From contig JAOPHQ010004837.1 in NCBI GenBank assembly GCA_030340625.1, forward strand, positions 306,001-370,000: a stretch of 64,000 nt of DNA, read 5' to 3'. This DNA is from Merluccius polli (Eukaryota > Chordata > Actinopteri > Gadiformes > Merlucciidae). Of this stretch, positions 12,962 through 25,346 are shown piece by piece. Position numbers and translations under genes: made by a program. A model generated the notes under the pieces. It was not told the DNA's origin. It searched no databases and saw only the letters and a list, made by a program, of their open reading frames with translations. Position 1 is the stretch's first letter, and each line of letters begins with the position of its first letter.

Positions 12962-13700
12962 CCAACTTAAAGGGCAAAGGGACCAATTCCTACCATTATT
13001 CCTTTAACAAGGTTCGTTGGTGATCACAATGCTAATTGTAATTAGTGTCCACATCCACAGTCACATCCGGTATGGCAGCTGTTTATGTTGATTATATAGG
13101 AAGTAACAGACACCTAGAAATACTTATTACCCTGTATCCTGTGTCAAAGTTTGATGATCAGAAAGATTAGTTTATTATATTAGAATTATTCATCTGAATT
13201 TCCCTTTGGGGAATAATAACGTGTTTGTCTTATCTTACGTAACACTGTAGTTCTCCTTATCCAATTTCAGTAGAGGAACTGTTATTGTCATTCCAGATTT
13301 AAAACTCTTGAAAGAAAATATTGAGACAGTTGATTCAACAATTTAATTCATGGATCATATACATCATATGTCATATATCTTTTTTTAATTATACATGTTT
13401 CTTAAGAAATCCACTCATCACAGTAAATATGCAACATATAACTTTATCAACGATTGTAGGTATTATATTGAATCGTGAGCCAGATATGACACATGTCTAT
13501 ATATAGATGGAGCCTCAGCCTCCATCCAGCCCTACGCCTACCTTTGAGGGAGAGCTCGGCCAGCTTGAGTGGTAGGTCTGTGGGGCTCACGCCCGCCTGG
13601 AGACCCCAGGATGTCAGGCAGGGCGTTTCGCCGGCCTGATCGCCCTGAGGAGGCAAAGTCCAGCACCGGCTCCACCTCTGTCATCTCAGAACCTGGCCAG
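10240..13700. other. Intergenic sequence with microsatellites
   Basis: Holds (TTC)n at 11030-11116, (TA)n at 11458-11520, C18 near 11911-11928, a G-run near 12391-12410, (CT)n at 12686-12748 and (CA)n at 12931-12960. A LINE-like tail (CTGAATTTCCCTTTGGGG) is at 13195-13212. A weak candidate exon at 12778-12893 is listed separately. Confidence 0.45.
12778..12893 (+). other. Candidate isolated coding exon, unassigned
   Basis: A good acceptor (CT-rich tract, then GATCTCTGCAG ending 12777) precedes an open frame reading GGGIKHGGPYDPLLPSDELS then TDAWGSSP, with C/G-biased third positions. A possible donor GTGGGT follows at about 12891. No family is recognised, no neighbouring exon was found, and the opposite strand is also partly open. 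Reported only because its codon use looks coding. Confidence 0.18.
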
Positions 13701-13727
13701 AACCTTCACCCACACAAGGGATTGGAT

Positions 13728-13771
<44 letters not shown>

Positions 13772-13829
13772 AGAGAGAGGTGGAAATGAGTCAACATATG
13801 ATATTAAGATTTCAGTGGAGACATTGAAT

Positions 13830-13965
13830 ATCAGCCTGGCCTTGACTGGGCAGCAATTGATTTCCACATATGGGCGTGGCCTTGCGATGTTCAAAAACAT
13901 CCTCCCAATGGTTGGAAGTAAAGCAAAAGCATATTCTGCTCTGAGAAAAGCGTTCTGTTCTGTTC
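13830..13965 (-). mobile_element. Helicase-like repeat fragment, copy 1
   Basis: Reverse complement of the repeat at 31590-31940: shared blocks include the TGGGCAGCAATTGATTT region and the 'aggcttt-ctcagag-agaatatg' region. See the plus-strand copies for the coding interpretation. Confidence 0.5.
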
Positions 13966-14029
13966 AACGTTCTTTGGTTTAGTTCATATAAAACGGTTTG
14001 GATTAAAACCCCCTCCCTCCTAGCACCCA

Positions 14030-15320
14030 TCCCATCATTTCGTAATTGTTGGGAGAGGCTTTCAGCAGCTCGAGGTCAGACTGACCTGCAGAGAGAAACA
14101 GAACGTGACCTCACAAGATCTGAATGGTGTCACGAGGATAGGATATTTTAACCAAATGGTGGGACGGTATTTAAGATAATAACAAGTGCACTGACAAGTG
14201 AGGTTGTCACTGTCAGTGCACGTCAAAATGTCCAAACAATAAAAATGCAATGTATCAATCCTGTTCTCAGTCATTATCAAAATCTCATGACCACAAGTAC
14301 GGTGTAAGGAGTCGACTACATTTAAAGCTTTAAACTAAGTTCCAGTGTCACTACTGTGGTCCGATGCAATAGCCACATTAATGCAGGAGCTATACACAGT
14401 CGCTCATCATTTTCGCATCGTTTTTGCCTCATTTAGCTAGCTCCTTGACCCCACCCTTGGAATTAGGAGCAGTGGACTCTGTGGACACCTTCAACAAACG
14501 TTGAAGGCTTTAGGCAGGCCTTTATTTCACAGTATGTCTAACAGTAGTATGCGTTTTTAATCCTGTATCTGTGTTTTATGTGTCTGTATTGTTATCCTCA
14601 CTCTTGTCTCTGAAAGGTGCTATATAAATACATTGTATTTACTTAATTGCTAACTTACTTACTTAATTCTGAATAAGTGATTGTGAAAATGCCCCTTATC
14701 TGAAGTGGTTAAGACACCCTAATTCCTGGAGGGAACCACAGCCCCAGACATGGGGCAGCTGTAGGGTTAGGAACTGATCCAGTGCTGAAGGTCATAATAT
14801 AATGAAACAAAAAGGACAGTGTCATCTGCAAAGAGCAGAGTAGATGCCAGCTTTCGGTCACCACAGGGAAGTGGACACAAAGTCCAAACCGTAGCTGAAC
14901 TTTGATATCCCGTCTGTGAAAAGGGCAGGCATGCCAGCCAGTAATATGCACACACTGCTTGAATGTACAACCCCCATAGTGATAAAAAAGTAGAGTTTAA
15001 TATGTTTAAATCATTTGTATACTTTTGAAGTATGGGTGTGTAAGATTTCCTGTTCAGCTATTCCAGAGCACAGACATGCATGCATGCATCACCTTTGTCT
15101 GCATGGTAACCACTCATATCTTTATCATTGATAAAGATATCACCGTGATACCAAACAAAAGCACGTCCTTAACCTGTTTCCCTTGTGTGATGGTGTGTGG
15201 GAATATCAACATGAAAAGGTTTTTCATCCGAGCCAAAGATGTGTCTGTCTGCTCACATGGCAACCAGAGGTTGGGGAGCCAGCTCTGGGCTACATCGATG
15301 ACAGGCAGAATTATTCCCCC
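14030..15320. other. Intergenic unique sequence
   Basis: No gene or structured repeat recognised apart from a small palindrome ATCTTTATCATTGATAAAGAT at 15118-15138. Confidence 0.4.
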
Positions 15321-15329
15321 TGTCGAACA

Positions 15330-15443
15330 CACGCACACACACACGCACATGCACACACAAGGGCATGTGCACTTATGCATGCTCCTCACATACACAGACA
15401 CACACATGCACACTAACCAACACAATTACACATGCATACGCGG

Positions 15444-15478
<35 letters not shown>

Positions 15479-15880
15479 ACAACAAACACACACACACACA
15501 CACATACCACAACAAACATGTGTACACATGCACACACACATACACACATACACGCACACACACAGAAACTCGGTGAACTGCTGTTGCCATGGCGACGCGT
15601 AGAAAAAGCACCTCTGGTAGGCAAACATACAAGTGTAACCCTTTCACCGACTCACTGTCTCTCTCCCTGCATCCTCCCGCTTTGTCTGCTGGCTCCTCTC
15701 TACATAACCTTGTCTCTGTATGGAGACGAGTCACTCTCCTCAACAGTGACAGGTGAGATAATGATCAACGGCTGCAAGCAAGCAGACCACTGCAGGCGTG
15801 CAAACAAAGCTTTGTGCACAGACACACGACCGTGCACGGAAACACACAAACAAACACACACACCTGTCATTTTGCCCCAT
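15330..15880. repeat. (CA)n-rich block
   Basis: Imperfect and perfect CA arrays at 15328-15360, 15390-15417, 15444-15510, 15530-15563 and 15843-15862, separated by short unique sequence. Open frames here encode only Thr-His or Cys-Val repeats and are not genes. Confidence 0.9.
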
Positions 15881-16197
15881 GAAGGGAGCCACAGAGCTGT
15901 GACCTGAAGTGGAGGAGTGATATTGGTTGGCTGTACGATGGCTGACTGGTTAATTCAGTCACCCTGGTTCCATCAGTTGCAGAAGCTCTCACCCCTTTCG
16001 ATCTTACCACACATGCTGCTCTGTCATCCAGCGGTTTCATAACCACAATTTGAGAGGATGTATTTGTGTCAACACTGTGATGTTGCCATGATACCATGGT
16101 AGGCTACTTAGGTGTGTGCCAGAACACACTAAAGAATGAAGCCTAATGCAGAACAGTCAACAAAACCCTTTTTTTGCTGTCACTCTGACTTCATGTT

Positions 16198-16648
16198 TAA
16201 AGGTGCAGTGTGTAGGATTTAGTGGCATCTAGCAGTCTAGTAAACCAACTGAATACCCCCCCCCCCCCCCTCTCCCTTTCCAACGTTGAAGGACAAGCTA
16301 CGGTGGCCTGTACTGGCCTGTAAGGTGCCAGGAGGTACTTACACAATTATGTGATCGTCTATGACAGCGTCGAGTAGCCAAGTGTCATGTGATGAAGTTC
16401 CTTAATGGATTTGTAAATTGTATTTAGGTATTTAGTCTGTAAAACTATAGGTCATTCATAGCTTACAAGTAAGATAGCGATTATGAATAAAAGAGCCGTT
16501 TGTCCGTTCTCGGCTACTGTAGAACCATGGCAGTGCAACATGGCAAACATCGACTCTTATTTTCATGGGATTATACACTAATTAAAACATACTTATTAAT
16601 ATTATAGTCCATTTCTGCCAAGTCCGTTCCACTAGATGCCACTAAATT
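16198..16648. mobile_element. Non-autonomous teleost repeat ('aaaggtgcagtgtgtagga' family)
   Basis: Starts TAAAGGTGCAGTGTGTAGGA, contains CATGGCAGTGCAACATGGC and ATTATACACTAATTAAAACA, and ends CCACTAGATGCCACTAAAT. I recognise this as a repeat widespread in acanthomorph fishes, from memory. The right terminal inverted repeat (tgcacct...) is missing, so this copy is truncated at its 3' side. Confidence 0.7.
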
Positions 16649-16805
16649 TCGGTTTGTTTGGTGAATGCATCACCATGTTGTACAATAGCACAGTGCAATG
16701 TAATGTACAATGGTGATGAGATGGTTTGAGAAAAAACACAAAAACAAACGAACAACACACTATTATCTCTCCACATGCACCTGTGTGAGGATGTTTGTGT
16801 GTGAG

Positions 16806-16807
16806 GA

Positions 16808-16845
<38 letters not shown>
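16806..16845. repeat. (GT)n microsatellite
   Basis: Pure GT array followed by a G-run, in otherwise unique sequence. Confidence 0.95.
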
Positions 16846-16847
<2 letters not shown>

Positions 16848-17090
16848 GGGGGTCTTTTGTCTGGCTTCCGAGAAAGCCATGCAGGACAACATGGGTGCTA
16901 TGTGATCGAGTGTGATAACCCTTAGCTGAATGGCGGCGCGCTACAGGCGGCCCCGAGACAGGCAAGGCATGATGGGAAAATTAATGAGGCCAAGAGGAGC
17001 CGACAGGCAGCGGGCAGCAGAGTTCTGACGGGAGCCCGGGAGGTTGTGCCCCACCAATCAGCTTGTCTAAATCTCCCTCCCTCTCCATCG

Positions 17091-17262
<172 letters not shown>

Positions 17263-17607
17263 CATTTTGAAACAGAATATGTATTTCTTTAATAACATCT
17301 GGGTAGCATTAGTACAACCAACGGGAAGGGGAATACTGACATCAGGTTGATGTGAACCCTTTAACATATGCGCTCACAGACAGTAAATGTTCTGGAATCA
17401 ACAGATAGACAGGAGGTGAGAAGATAGCATACATGTATGGAAATCAAGTTTAGCATCTCTCAATCTCAATTACCATTCGTAAATAGCAAAAACCTTTCCT
17501 AACGGTCATGAAAATCACCGTGATGATGATGATTCAGCACTACGGACAGAGAAAGAGGTGGCTGTGGAAAAGAAAAGAGGGAGGACAAGGGTGAGGGAGG
17601 GTGAGAC

Positions 17608-17610
<3 letters not shown>

Positions 17611-17652
<42 letters not shown>

Positions 17653-17760
17653 AGGGGAGGGGAGGGAAAACTACATGTCTGTTCAAAATGCTGCCATGCT
17701 GCCAACACTGTGCTACACAGCCCTGAAGGTGCTTTCCATCACATGGGAGAGAGAAAGAGA

Positions 17761-17802
<42 letters not shown>
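17611..17802. repeat. (GA)n, 82-bp dispersed repeat, (CA)n
   Basis: (GA)n at 17611-17649 and (CA)n at 17764-17801 flank 17666-17747, an 82-bp segment that recurs with a single mismatch at 26909-26990, where it is also followed by GA and CA arrays. Confidence 0.85.
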
Positions 17803-17899
17803 GTCAAAAAGTGAGAGACACACAGCCAAGCACTCAAATTTGAAGATGAGTGGCAAAATGAGTGCGTCTGTCTTGAATACATTGTTGTAGATCTTCTCT

Positions 17900-18630
17900 C
17901 TCTCTTAATATGCAACAATAATTACTTATTCGCAGTTCCTATTTTAAGCCGGTGAACTGACTTGTGTTGTGAGCGGTGAGCTCCTTGCTAAATATATCGG
18001 CTATCTTCTCGGCGCCTCTTTGTTGTCTCAACTGTATAGGCTAACAGACAGCTGTGGCGCCCACACCCCAAACATAGCATTTAGCATTAGCAGCGTAAAC
18101 AAAGCATAGGCGACGGCCGTCCCCCGCTCCCACTGCGGCGCTCCACATTAGGGTGTCATCTTCTAAGCCGTGACATCCAAGAAAAACACAACAGAGGATG
18201 CGCAGACAAAAGGGATGTGAGGGAAATTACAGGGAAAGGCTCTGTCCCCTCTACCCTCTACCCCCCCCCCCAGGGAGAGCAGCCAGCCAGCAGGCTGATG
18301 TTTACTGAGTCTGTGAAGACATGGCAAGTTTAAGATGAATAAATTATGCCTGGGATTACTCCTCGTCTATTTTTAGTCCCCAGCCCCCCACCCCCTACGT
18401 TTCCTGTGATCATTTCCTGTCACTACAACCGTGTTCGTCTTCCTCTTTTTTTTTTGGGTTCCTGGTTAACCCCCCCCCCACCCACCCACCTACCTTTCAC
18501 CATTTATCCTAAAGCTTAATGTGCACTTGCTGTCATGGCAACAGCACCATTGTTATAAGCCGCTAATACAAGGGGGAGGAGGGGAGCGAAGGCGGATTGT
18601 TTTTGCCAGTGTTCCTGACATGGAAGTCAA
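17900..18630. other. Intergenic mostly unique sequence
   Basis: A non-repetitive stretch (about 17930-18180) with balanced composition, then C-runs near 18261 and 18472. No exon recognised. The unique stretch could be a conserved non-coding element, but conservation cannot be judged here. Confidence 0.3.
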
Positions 18631-18636
18631 TGTGAT

Positions 18637-18724
18637 TTCTTCTTCTTCTTCTTCTTCTTCTTCTTCTTCTTCTTCTTCTTCTTCTTCTTCTTCTTCTTCT
18701 TCTTCTTCTTCTTCTTCTTCTTCT
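18637..18724. repeat. (TTC)n trinucleotide array, 88 bp
   Basis: Pure TTC repeats, the second long TTC array in the window (the other is 11030-11116). Confidence 0.97.
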
Positions 18725-18948
18725 CTTACCCCCTAGTCTTTCTAGGGGGTCTAGAGTGAGGAGCAGAGCTGTGGTGTAAAAGCCAGCTTGTATCTTTACA
18801 CCATGCACTGTTTTTTCCCCAGCGTTATTTTCATTTTCTGAGAGGCGGAGAAGAGCGTAAGTAGGGAGAGGTGGGGAGAGGTCGCGAGACGGGCATATGG
18901 AGAGAGAGAGGTGGGGAGAGGAGGGAGAACGAGGTAGAGTAAGAGCGC

Positions 18949-18985
<37 letters not shown>

Positions 18986-18989
18986 GAAA

Positions 18990-20500
18990 AGACACAAGGA
19001 GGACAAAGACAGGGAGACGGGATCTAATGAGACAACGTGATTGCAGTCCCCTTACGAAGGATCTTGCACGCACACACACACACACCCTTGCAGAATCAAA
19101 TCTGCCCTCATCCTCCACCCTTTTCTCTCAGTCTGTCTGCTGTGCTTGAGCGTATGATGAGCTCCCACTCACAGAGTCAAAGTCACATCACTGAAGACTT
19201 TACGTCAAAGTGAGGTAATGGGCTCTGTAGCATTGCGAGTTACACGTGAGAAGACAAAAAAAGCCTGGGTGTGTTGTACTCGGCTTGTGGCTGAAATATC
19301 TTCAACACGATTCCCCCCCCCCCTTTGAAGCCCACTTTAGTGTTGTGAAATGTACAAATCAATGGCTGTAAAGACCACAACACTAAAGCACGGTTAACGG
19401 CTGAGGAGGGCCCCCCCCCCGCAGCGATTGGCGGGAGGTCGCTTGTTGCTGATAAACCCCCAGAGCCAAAGTGATGCTTTTTTCCGTTCCGCGAGAAGAG
19501 ACGGCGACCCGTTTGACACCAAACCACTCCTTTGGTAATTAACACCTTGTCAAAGTGCAAAGAAGAAAAGAAGAAAACAAAACAAAAGAACGAGACCGCG
19601 GAGAGGGACCGGGGATTCACGGCTGGCCGAAAAACACAGCGGCCCTTTGACGTCGGTAAAAACGTGAGAAAGATTGCGTGGCATCTCCCGGCGGGTCAAT
19701 CACAACAAACAAATGCATAGCAATTTAGAGCAATTAGTACACTTTGCACCGAGAAGGGATCCAACCGAGCGTCTGCCAGTGGTTCCTGGCACGGGCCTAT
19801 CACAGCAGAGCGCCACAGTAGAGCTCGGCTGCCACGGTCGTTACACAGTTAGTTTTTCGCATCAGAAATGTCCCCCTCTCTCCTTTTAATAGACTGCAGG
19901 CTGGAGGGCCACAATGGAATCGGGTGTGTGTGTGTGTGTGTGGGGGGGGGGTGGGGGGGGCGGGGTGATGTAATCCATTGAATGGTCTGTGAGTTGTATT
20001 GACTGGTCTATAGGATGATCTAGTTTGGACTCTGCGAATAGAACGGATTACATAATAGCTGTGATGATGTAATTCATTCATTCAGCACAAAGGCCCAATA
20101 ACAGGTAAGGCGGTCTTGATTTCAGTCAAGAGCGCCTGAGTGTAGGATTCCTCAGTTTTAGTGTATGATGATATCGTGTATGACAGAACGATGGTGGCAC
20201 TGCCTGATGTGGGATCTATCATTATTGATTCGCTCTATTCTCCCAATGAAAAAGGAGAGAAAGGAGGAGAGGACTCTATACTCAGGTCTCAGATTAGCAT
20301 ACTGATATTAAAGATTTATTCAATCCCAGCTCTTCAGCCAAGTTCGGTGATCAGAAGTACCGAAATGAAAGCATTTCATGTAGGCCTTATGTGAGTATAG
20401 TAGAACAATATTACGAGCCATGCCTTAGTTGTACCAATATCAATATTTTAGCACAGACGCTCTTGTTTGTCTGTTTGTTATGTTGGGGAATAGAAGGAAG
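18990..20500. other. Intergenic mostly unique sequence
   Basis: GA array just upstream (18948-18981), CA at 19071-19085, C-runs at 19313-19323 and 19411-19420, G-runs at 19941-19963. No gene recognised. Confidence 0.35.
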
Positions 20501-20506
20501 AGAAAG

Positions 20507-20512
<6 letters not shown>

Positions 20513-20547
<35 letters not shown>

Positions 20548-20625
20548 ATCACAACCCCATCCCCCCACCACTCTTACCCATGAGCCTCTGGGACCCCCTG
20601 ACAATAAGAGCGACAAGGGGCCGAC

Positions 20626-20658
<33 letters not shown>

Positions 20659-20659
20659 C

Positions 20660-20703
<44 letters not shown>

Positions 20704-20755
20704 TCAAGTGGAGACCTTAATGGTGGTGAAGTGTGTGTGTGTGGGGGGGGGGGGG
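20513..20755. repeat. (CA)n arrays
   Basis: Arrays at 20513-20546, 20627-20656 and 20671-20702, plus a (GT)/G-run at 20731-20754. Confidence 0.95.
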
Positions 20756-21195
20756 TGCTGCGTGTTGCCACCTTGCTAGGCTCGCTTGAATAATGTATTA
20801 GCATCAATCATCATCAAACTATTGTTGCTGTTGTGGGCGCAATTAAAATAGCTGTTTGTTGAAACACAAAAAACAACAACAACCTAATTGACGGTGCTGG
20901 TTTGAAGTGCAATTCAACCACCGATTGAACCTCTCCCCCTTCGTTAAGGGGTCTCCACTGAGTAATCCACTAAATAAGCTCGTCGGATGCTTAACATCTG
21001 AAAAAAAGGAGTGTAGAGTGGGATCTGTGTCGTGCTCATTTGCCAGCCGGGCTTGAATGTCCATAGACTAAGTGTCAGCTCATTCCAACGCCTGCCTCGA
21101 ATACTTGGAATACAATGAGTCACAGCTGTCAGTGAGTTAAGTGGATGTTCAGGAACAGCGAGAGGAAAAATCATTTGTCTGGACAACACAGAGCC

Positions 21196-21239
21196 CACCC
21201 AGCTCACCTTGCCTGGTTTCAGGCAAGGTGAGCTGGGTG
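21196..21239. repeat. Perfect 20-bp hairpin
   Basis: Arms 21196-21215 (CACCCAGCTCACCTTGCCTG) and 21220-21239 are exact reverse complements around a 4-base GTTT loop. Confidence 0.9.
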
Positions 21240-21782
21240 TGAATTTTCGAAGAGCCAACCAATTCTTGCTGAAGGAATCCGCGTGACCATCGCTCGCAAT
21301 AGAAAACAACACGCCGACTCCCGCGCAGAAAAGGTTGGATTCTGCCTTTAAGGTATTTGTAAAGTCAATGGATTCTGCCATAGACTTCATGGAAACTCCC
21401 AGAATTATCGGCTGAAAAATCAACAACAGAGGGCAATGACAGTTTGTTATCCGCTAAGTGATTGGTTTAGGTGAAGCAACCCCGCCCGCCCTCTGAAACA
21501 CACCCCAGACAGAAGAAAAGTCTGACTGAATGATGAAGTGAAACATAATAGAAATTCAGTATCATTATCAGGCTACCTCTGATGCTCGTTGTATTGTGTT
21601 TGTCATGTACTCTGGAGGTTAGCAACAGCAGCAGTGGCACAGCCCCTCTTATGTGCTCCCTCTGCTGGGAACAACATAGCGTTAGTCAGCCTCACCGTCA
21701 CGGCTCTCTCCTTCTTGGAAAGAGAACGAACCCCCCTCCCCGAAAAAACATCTCTGTTGGATGTAGGCTGTTTTCCTTGAAG

Positions 21783-21857
21783 CCCCCCCCCCCCCCCCCC
21801 CCCTCCCTCCAGGATCCACAGCCCCTTCAGGAGCGACCCCCCCCCCCCCCCCCCCCC
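21783..21857. repeat. Paired pure C runs
   Basis: C-rich runs of about 20 bases each at 21783-21803 and 21837-21857. Confidence 0.95.
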
Positions 21858-22193
21858 AGATGAAAGTATACAGCCTGGGCAAATGATGCAACAAGTCCAT
21901 AGGTCACACTAAAGGTTGCGCTGGGCTTTATAGAAGTCAGTCCTTGCATGGAAGTGGTATAGGTCAGTGGTCAATACGGAGCAATAATGAATGGCTTAGT
22001 ATTTGAAAACATGAACGGCTGCTTCAGTCATGGAAAGGACAAGAGGCCCCGAATCAATCAGAATTGAATTTACTTCCGTGTGGTGAAATGATACGTGACA
22101 GGCAACAGATGGACGTTTTGTTGGTGTTTTTATCCAAAAGGAGCATGTTTCAAGTCAACACTTTGTGTCTCTCTGGAAAGTGGTTATATTGCA

Positions 22194-22194
<1 letters not shown>

Positions 22195-22269
<75 letters not shown>

Positions 22270-22296
22270 TGTGTGTGTGTGTCTGCGTGTGTGTGC

Positions 22297-22337
<41 letters not shown>

Positions 22338-22346
22338 TGTGTGTGT

Positions 22347-22390
<44 letters not shown>

Positions 22391-22392
22391 CC

Positions 22393-22424
<32 letters not shown>
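22195..22424. repeat. Compound (GT)(GA)(GT)(GA)(GT) microsatellite
   Basis: Alternating GT and GA blocks over about 230 bp. The GTGTGTGTCTG plus GA unit is effectively duplicated. Confidence 0.97.
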
Positions 22425-22704
22425 ACGCGCGATAGACTTTCACACAGGGATTTAACTGAAATGAAGCTGCAAACATTAGTCAAAACATAAAAAAACAAAT
22501 GACACAAACGAAGCGGGGCAATCACTGAAAAATACCGGCCTGTTACTGCAACGATCAGGACAAGACTCCCCCCAATCGGAATCACTGATTGGTTAAAATA
22601 AGATGTTCCCCCCTGATTAAAAAAAATGGTGGTATCCGTGACAACGCCGGGCCCTGACATCTCCATGGCCCCCACGGTCGCAGAGAAAGGCGAGTGTGTC
22701 GTTT

Positions 22705-22752
22705 GTCGTTGGCACAAGCGTCTGCTGAATGACCTAAATGTAAATGTAAACA
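22705..22752 (+). mobile_element. SINE/LINE 3' tail fragment
   Basis: GGCACAAGCGTCTGCTGAATGACCTAAATGTAAATG matches the conserved tail shared with the SINE at 9218-9350; no head was found. The surrounding sequence up to 23100 is unassigned. Confidence 0.45.
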
Positions 22753-23115
22753 TACCGCCATGCATGATGACTTGGCAAGCAAGTCAACAATGCAGAAACT
22801 GTAACGGTCCGATGGGCACAGCAGAAGACCATAGGCTGGCTGCGGCTACTTGATGAGGAAGATGGTGGAGTACCTACTGAACCCAACGTTGTCCTTGAAA
22901 CAACCTAAATGGAGCACTTTTTAGGGAAATTGAAAACCTGTGGATGGGGAACAGCGGGGGACTGTTTGGACTATGGCCTGGGTGGTATCTAACACGTGAT
23001 GTTTTGTTTTCTTCCATGTGAATATATCAACTATAAGACACTGTTTAATGTTACACACAACACACAATTGCAATGAATCAGTCAACAAAGCAACAAAATA
23101 TCAACCAATTAGGCC

Positions 23116-23621
23116 CAGGGCTTGAAAACTAAATTATTTTTCAATCGTTCCGCTCCGAACGGAACCGGTATATTTAACGTTTTCGTTCTTGCGTTCCGCC
23201 ACCAACATATCGTTCCTGAACCGGTTCGGAACGTAAAATAACGTTTGTTCTTAACGTTCCGGCAGTGTTAATTGGCCTAGTCTATTTTTGTGGTCGATAC
23301 CTTACAATAGACCTAGTTATTGGTATATAACCAGGGTGGTGGTGGGAATTTGTGACAGCTGAGCTTAGCGGGCGGCGAAGTAAACGCGGCAACCAGATTT
23401 TTTTTTTTTTTCATGAAATAGGCTATGCTTTTGTGAAATTTTATAGGCTATATAGAGAACGAAAAAAACCCGTTATTAACCGGTTTTGGGGATTTCAGAA
23501 TAACGTTTCTGTTCCGGAACAGTTGAAGACCATTTGGTTTTCATTTCCGTTTCCGTTCCTCGTAAAATTACGTTCGTTTTCGGTTTTCGGTTTTCGTTCC
23601 TTGAACCGGTTCAGAGCCCTG
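23116..23621. mobile_element. Non-autonomous hAT element with perfect 8-bp target duplication
   Basis: Ends CAGGGCTTGAAAACTA and TTCAGAGCCCTG. The 8-bp ATTAGGCC is present directly before (23108-23115) and after (23622-23629), the hallmark of hAT insertion. The interior has several GAACCGGTT-type motifs (about 23161, 23218, 23603), which may be subterminal transposase sites. There is no transposase frame, so it would need an autonomous helper. Confidence 0.88.
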
Positions 23622-23639
23622 ATTAGGCCACAAGCTTTA

Positions 23640-24151
23640 CCTTTCCTTTCCAGTGTAGCCCACGAAGACCAGTGTTTGCATCACGGTTTGCTTTTGAGAT
23701 ATGTCTAAACATATGTTGTGATGTGCATCACTCTTGGCAGAATGATACACAGATGACATTAAAGACTATAAGACCAACTGTGCAGTACATGTCATTGGTA
23801 TAGTATGCCTATTCAGAAGCAGATTGAAGAACAACTGATGACAACCATTGTGCTGGCTGGTGTCAAACACAGTGTAGACTTTACACTAGAAATGTAAACA
23901 GTCTTCAGCCTATTTGTATTGGCGACAGTAAACTCACTTTAATCCCTTTTTTGGTCCGGTGGGCATAATGTAACTATACAGGCCTGCACAGTTTCCCAGT
24001 TATTATTATTATTTAAAAAAAATAATGCACAATGCACAAAACATAGTGATTTTTCCCATTGTAGTTGAGTGTCCATTGCATCGATTGCAGTTGTTTTAAC
24101 TCTTTACTGCTGCTATTATTCCTGCATCTATAACAGGACAGCAGCGGCAGA

Positions 24152-24185
<34 letters not shown>

Positions 24186-25110
24186 GCTTATTGTAATTGC
24201 CCATGCTATGATGCATGTTTGATCAACTTAAGTGTTGCTGGTGCAGCGGTGCTGCGGTGCTGCCTACCTGTGGACCTATAGGTGATCATAATGGACGCGG
24301 TTCTGATGGGCTTTACTCACCAGCTGCTTCAGTGCGCCTGATGGGGGGAAAAGTCCAAGGTTGCAGCTATCCTCCGGTGACACCACACTGGTCGGTGTGG
24401 TGTGGACGGGAAAAATAAACCTACGGTGTTTGCGATGTCCTTTCCATGAAACAGATATTATATGAAGAAAAGCCCCGCTTAAAAACGGCTGACAAATGGT
24501 CCGTGTTAAAGCGGACGGATCCCACGCCGACGCACCCGCACGGTTCTAGTGCGCGCAGTCGGAGCGCAGCGGACGGGTTTCTCTGTAGCCGCACGACCTC
24601 CAGCCGTTTGAAGATACGGTATCCTGGTGTATTTCAAGCAATAATATAATAACGCTGTAGTCCGTATATATATTATTTTTTAAAGATGTAATTTGCTGCA
24701 AAGGGTCCAGAGCACGCAGCCACGGGGTGGGATGCGCCAGATGGGAGCAGCGTTGAGAGACGGTGCGTGGGGTTTGAAGACCTGGTCTGTGGATATACAG
24801 CTATGCACATGCTGCTGTATATGTATACGCCCATCGATCAACAGGTTGGGGGTTGTTGATATATATTCGTATAGATAGAGCATGTCCTATAATCAACATA
24901 TACATATATATATAGGTCTATGTATATATATAATAACAACTTCAATTGCCCCATGAGGGACACATAAAGTGTTTTAATTTAAATTGGCAATGCACTGGTA
25001 TCTCCATTAACATTATACATGAAACCAGGGTTGAATAATGTCGCTCAAATTGAAAAAAACCACATTGAAATAATCTTGTTTTCCCCTTCATATGTTGCAC
25101 GCAAGCACAC
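23640..25110. other. Intergenic sequence
   Basis: Contains (CA)n at 24154-24182, a CpG-rich patch at about 24480-24610, (TA)-rich sequence at 24895-24933 and a LINE-like tail (CAATTGCCCCATGAGGGACA) at about 24943-24962. No exon recognised. Confidence 0.4.
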
Positions 25111-25112
25111 AG

Positions 25113-25113
<1 letters not shown>

Positions 25114-25204
<91 letters not shown>

Positions 25205-25297
25205 CAAACTAAAAATGCATGACTGATACAAAATGATGCTATTGTGAGCTGACGTGCGTGTGCGCGCGCGCGTGTAGGTGTGTGTGTGTGTGTGCGT

Positions 25298-25344
<47 letters not shown>
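25114..25344. repeat. (CA)n array and nearby (GT)n array
   Basis: Pure CA from 25114 to 25202 (about 89 bp), then unique sequence, then GT/GC-alternating sequence at 25254-25347. Alternating purine-pyrimidine composition is Z-DNA-prone. Confidence 0.97.
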
Positions 25345-25346
<2 letters not shown>

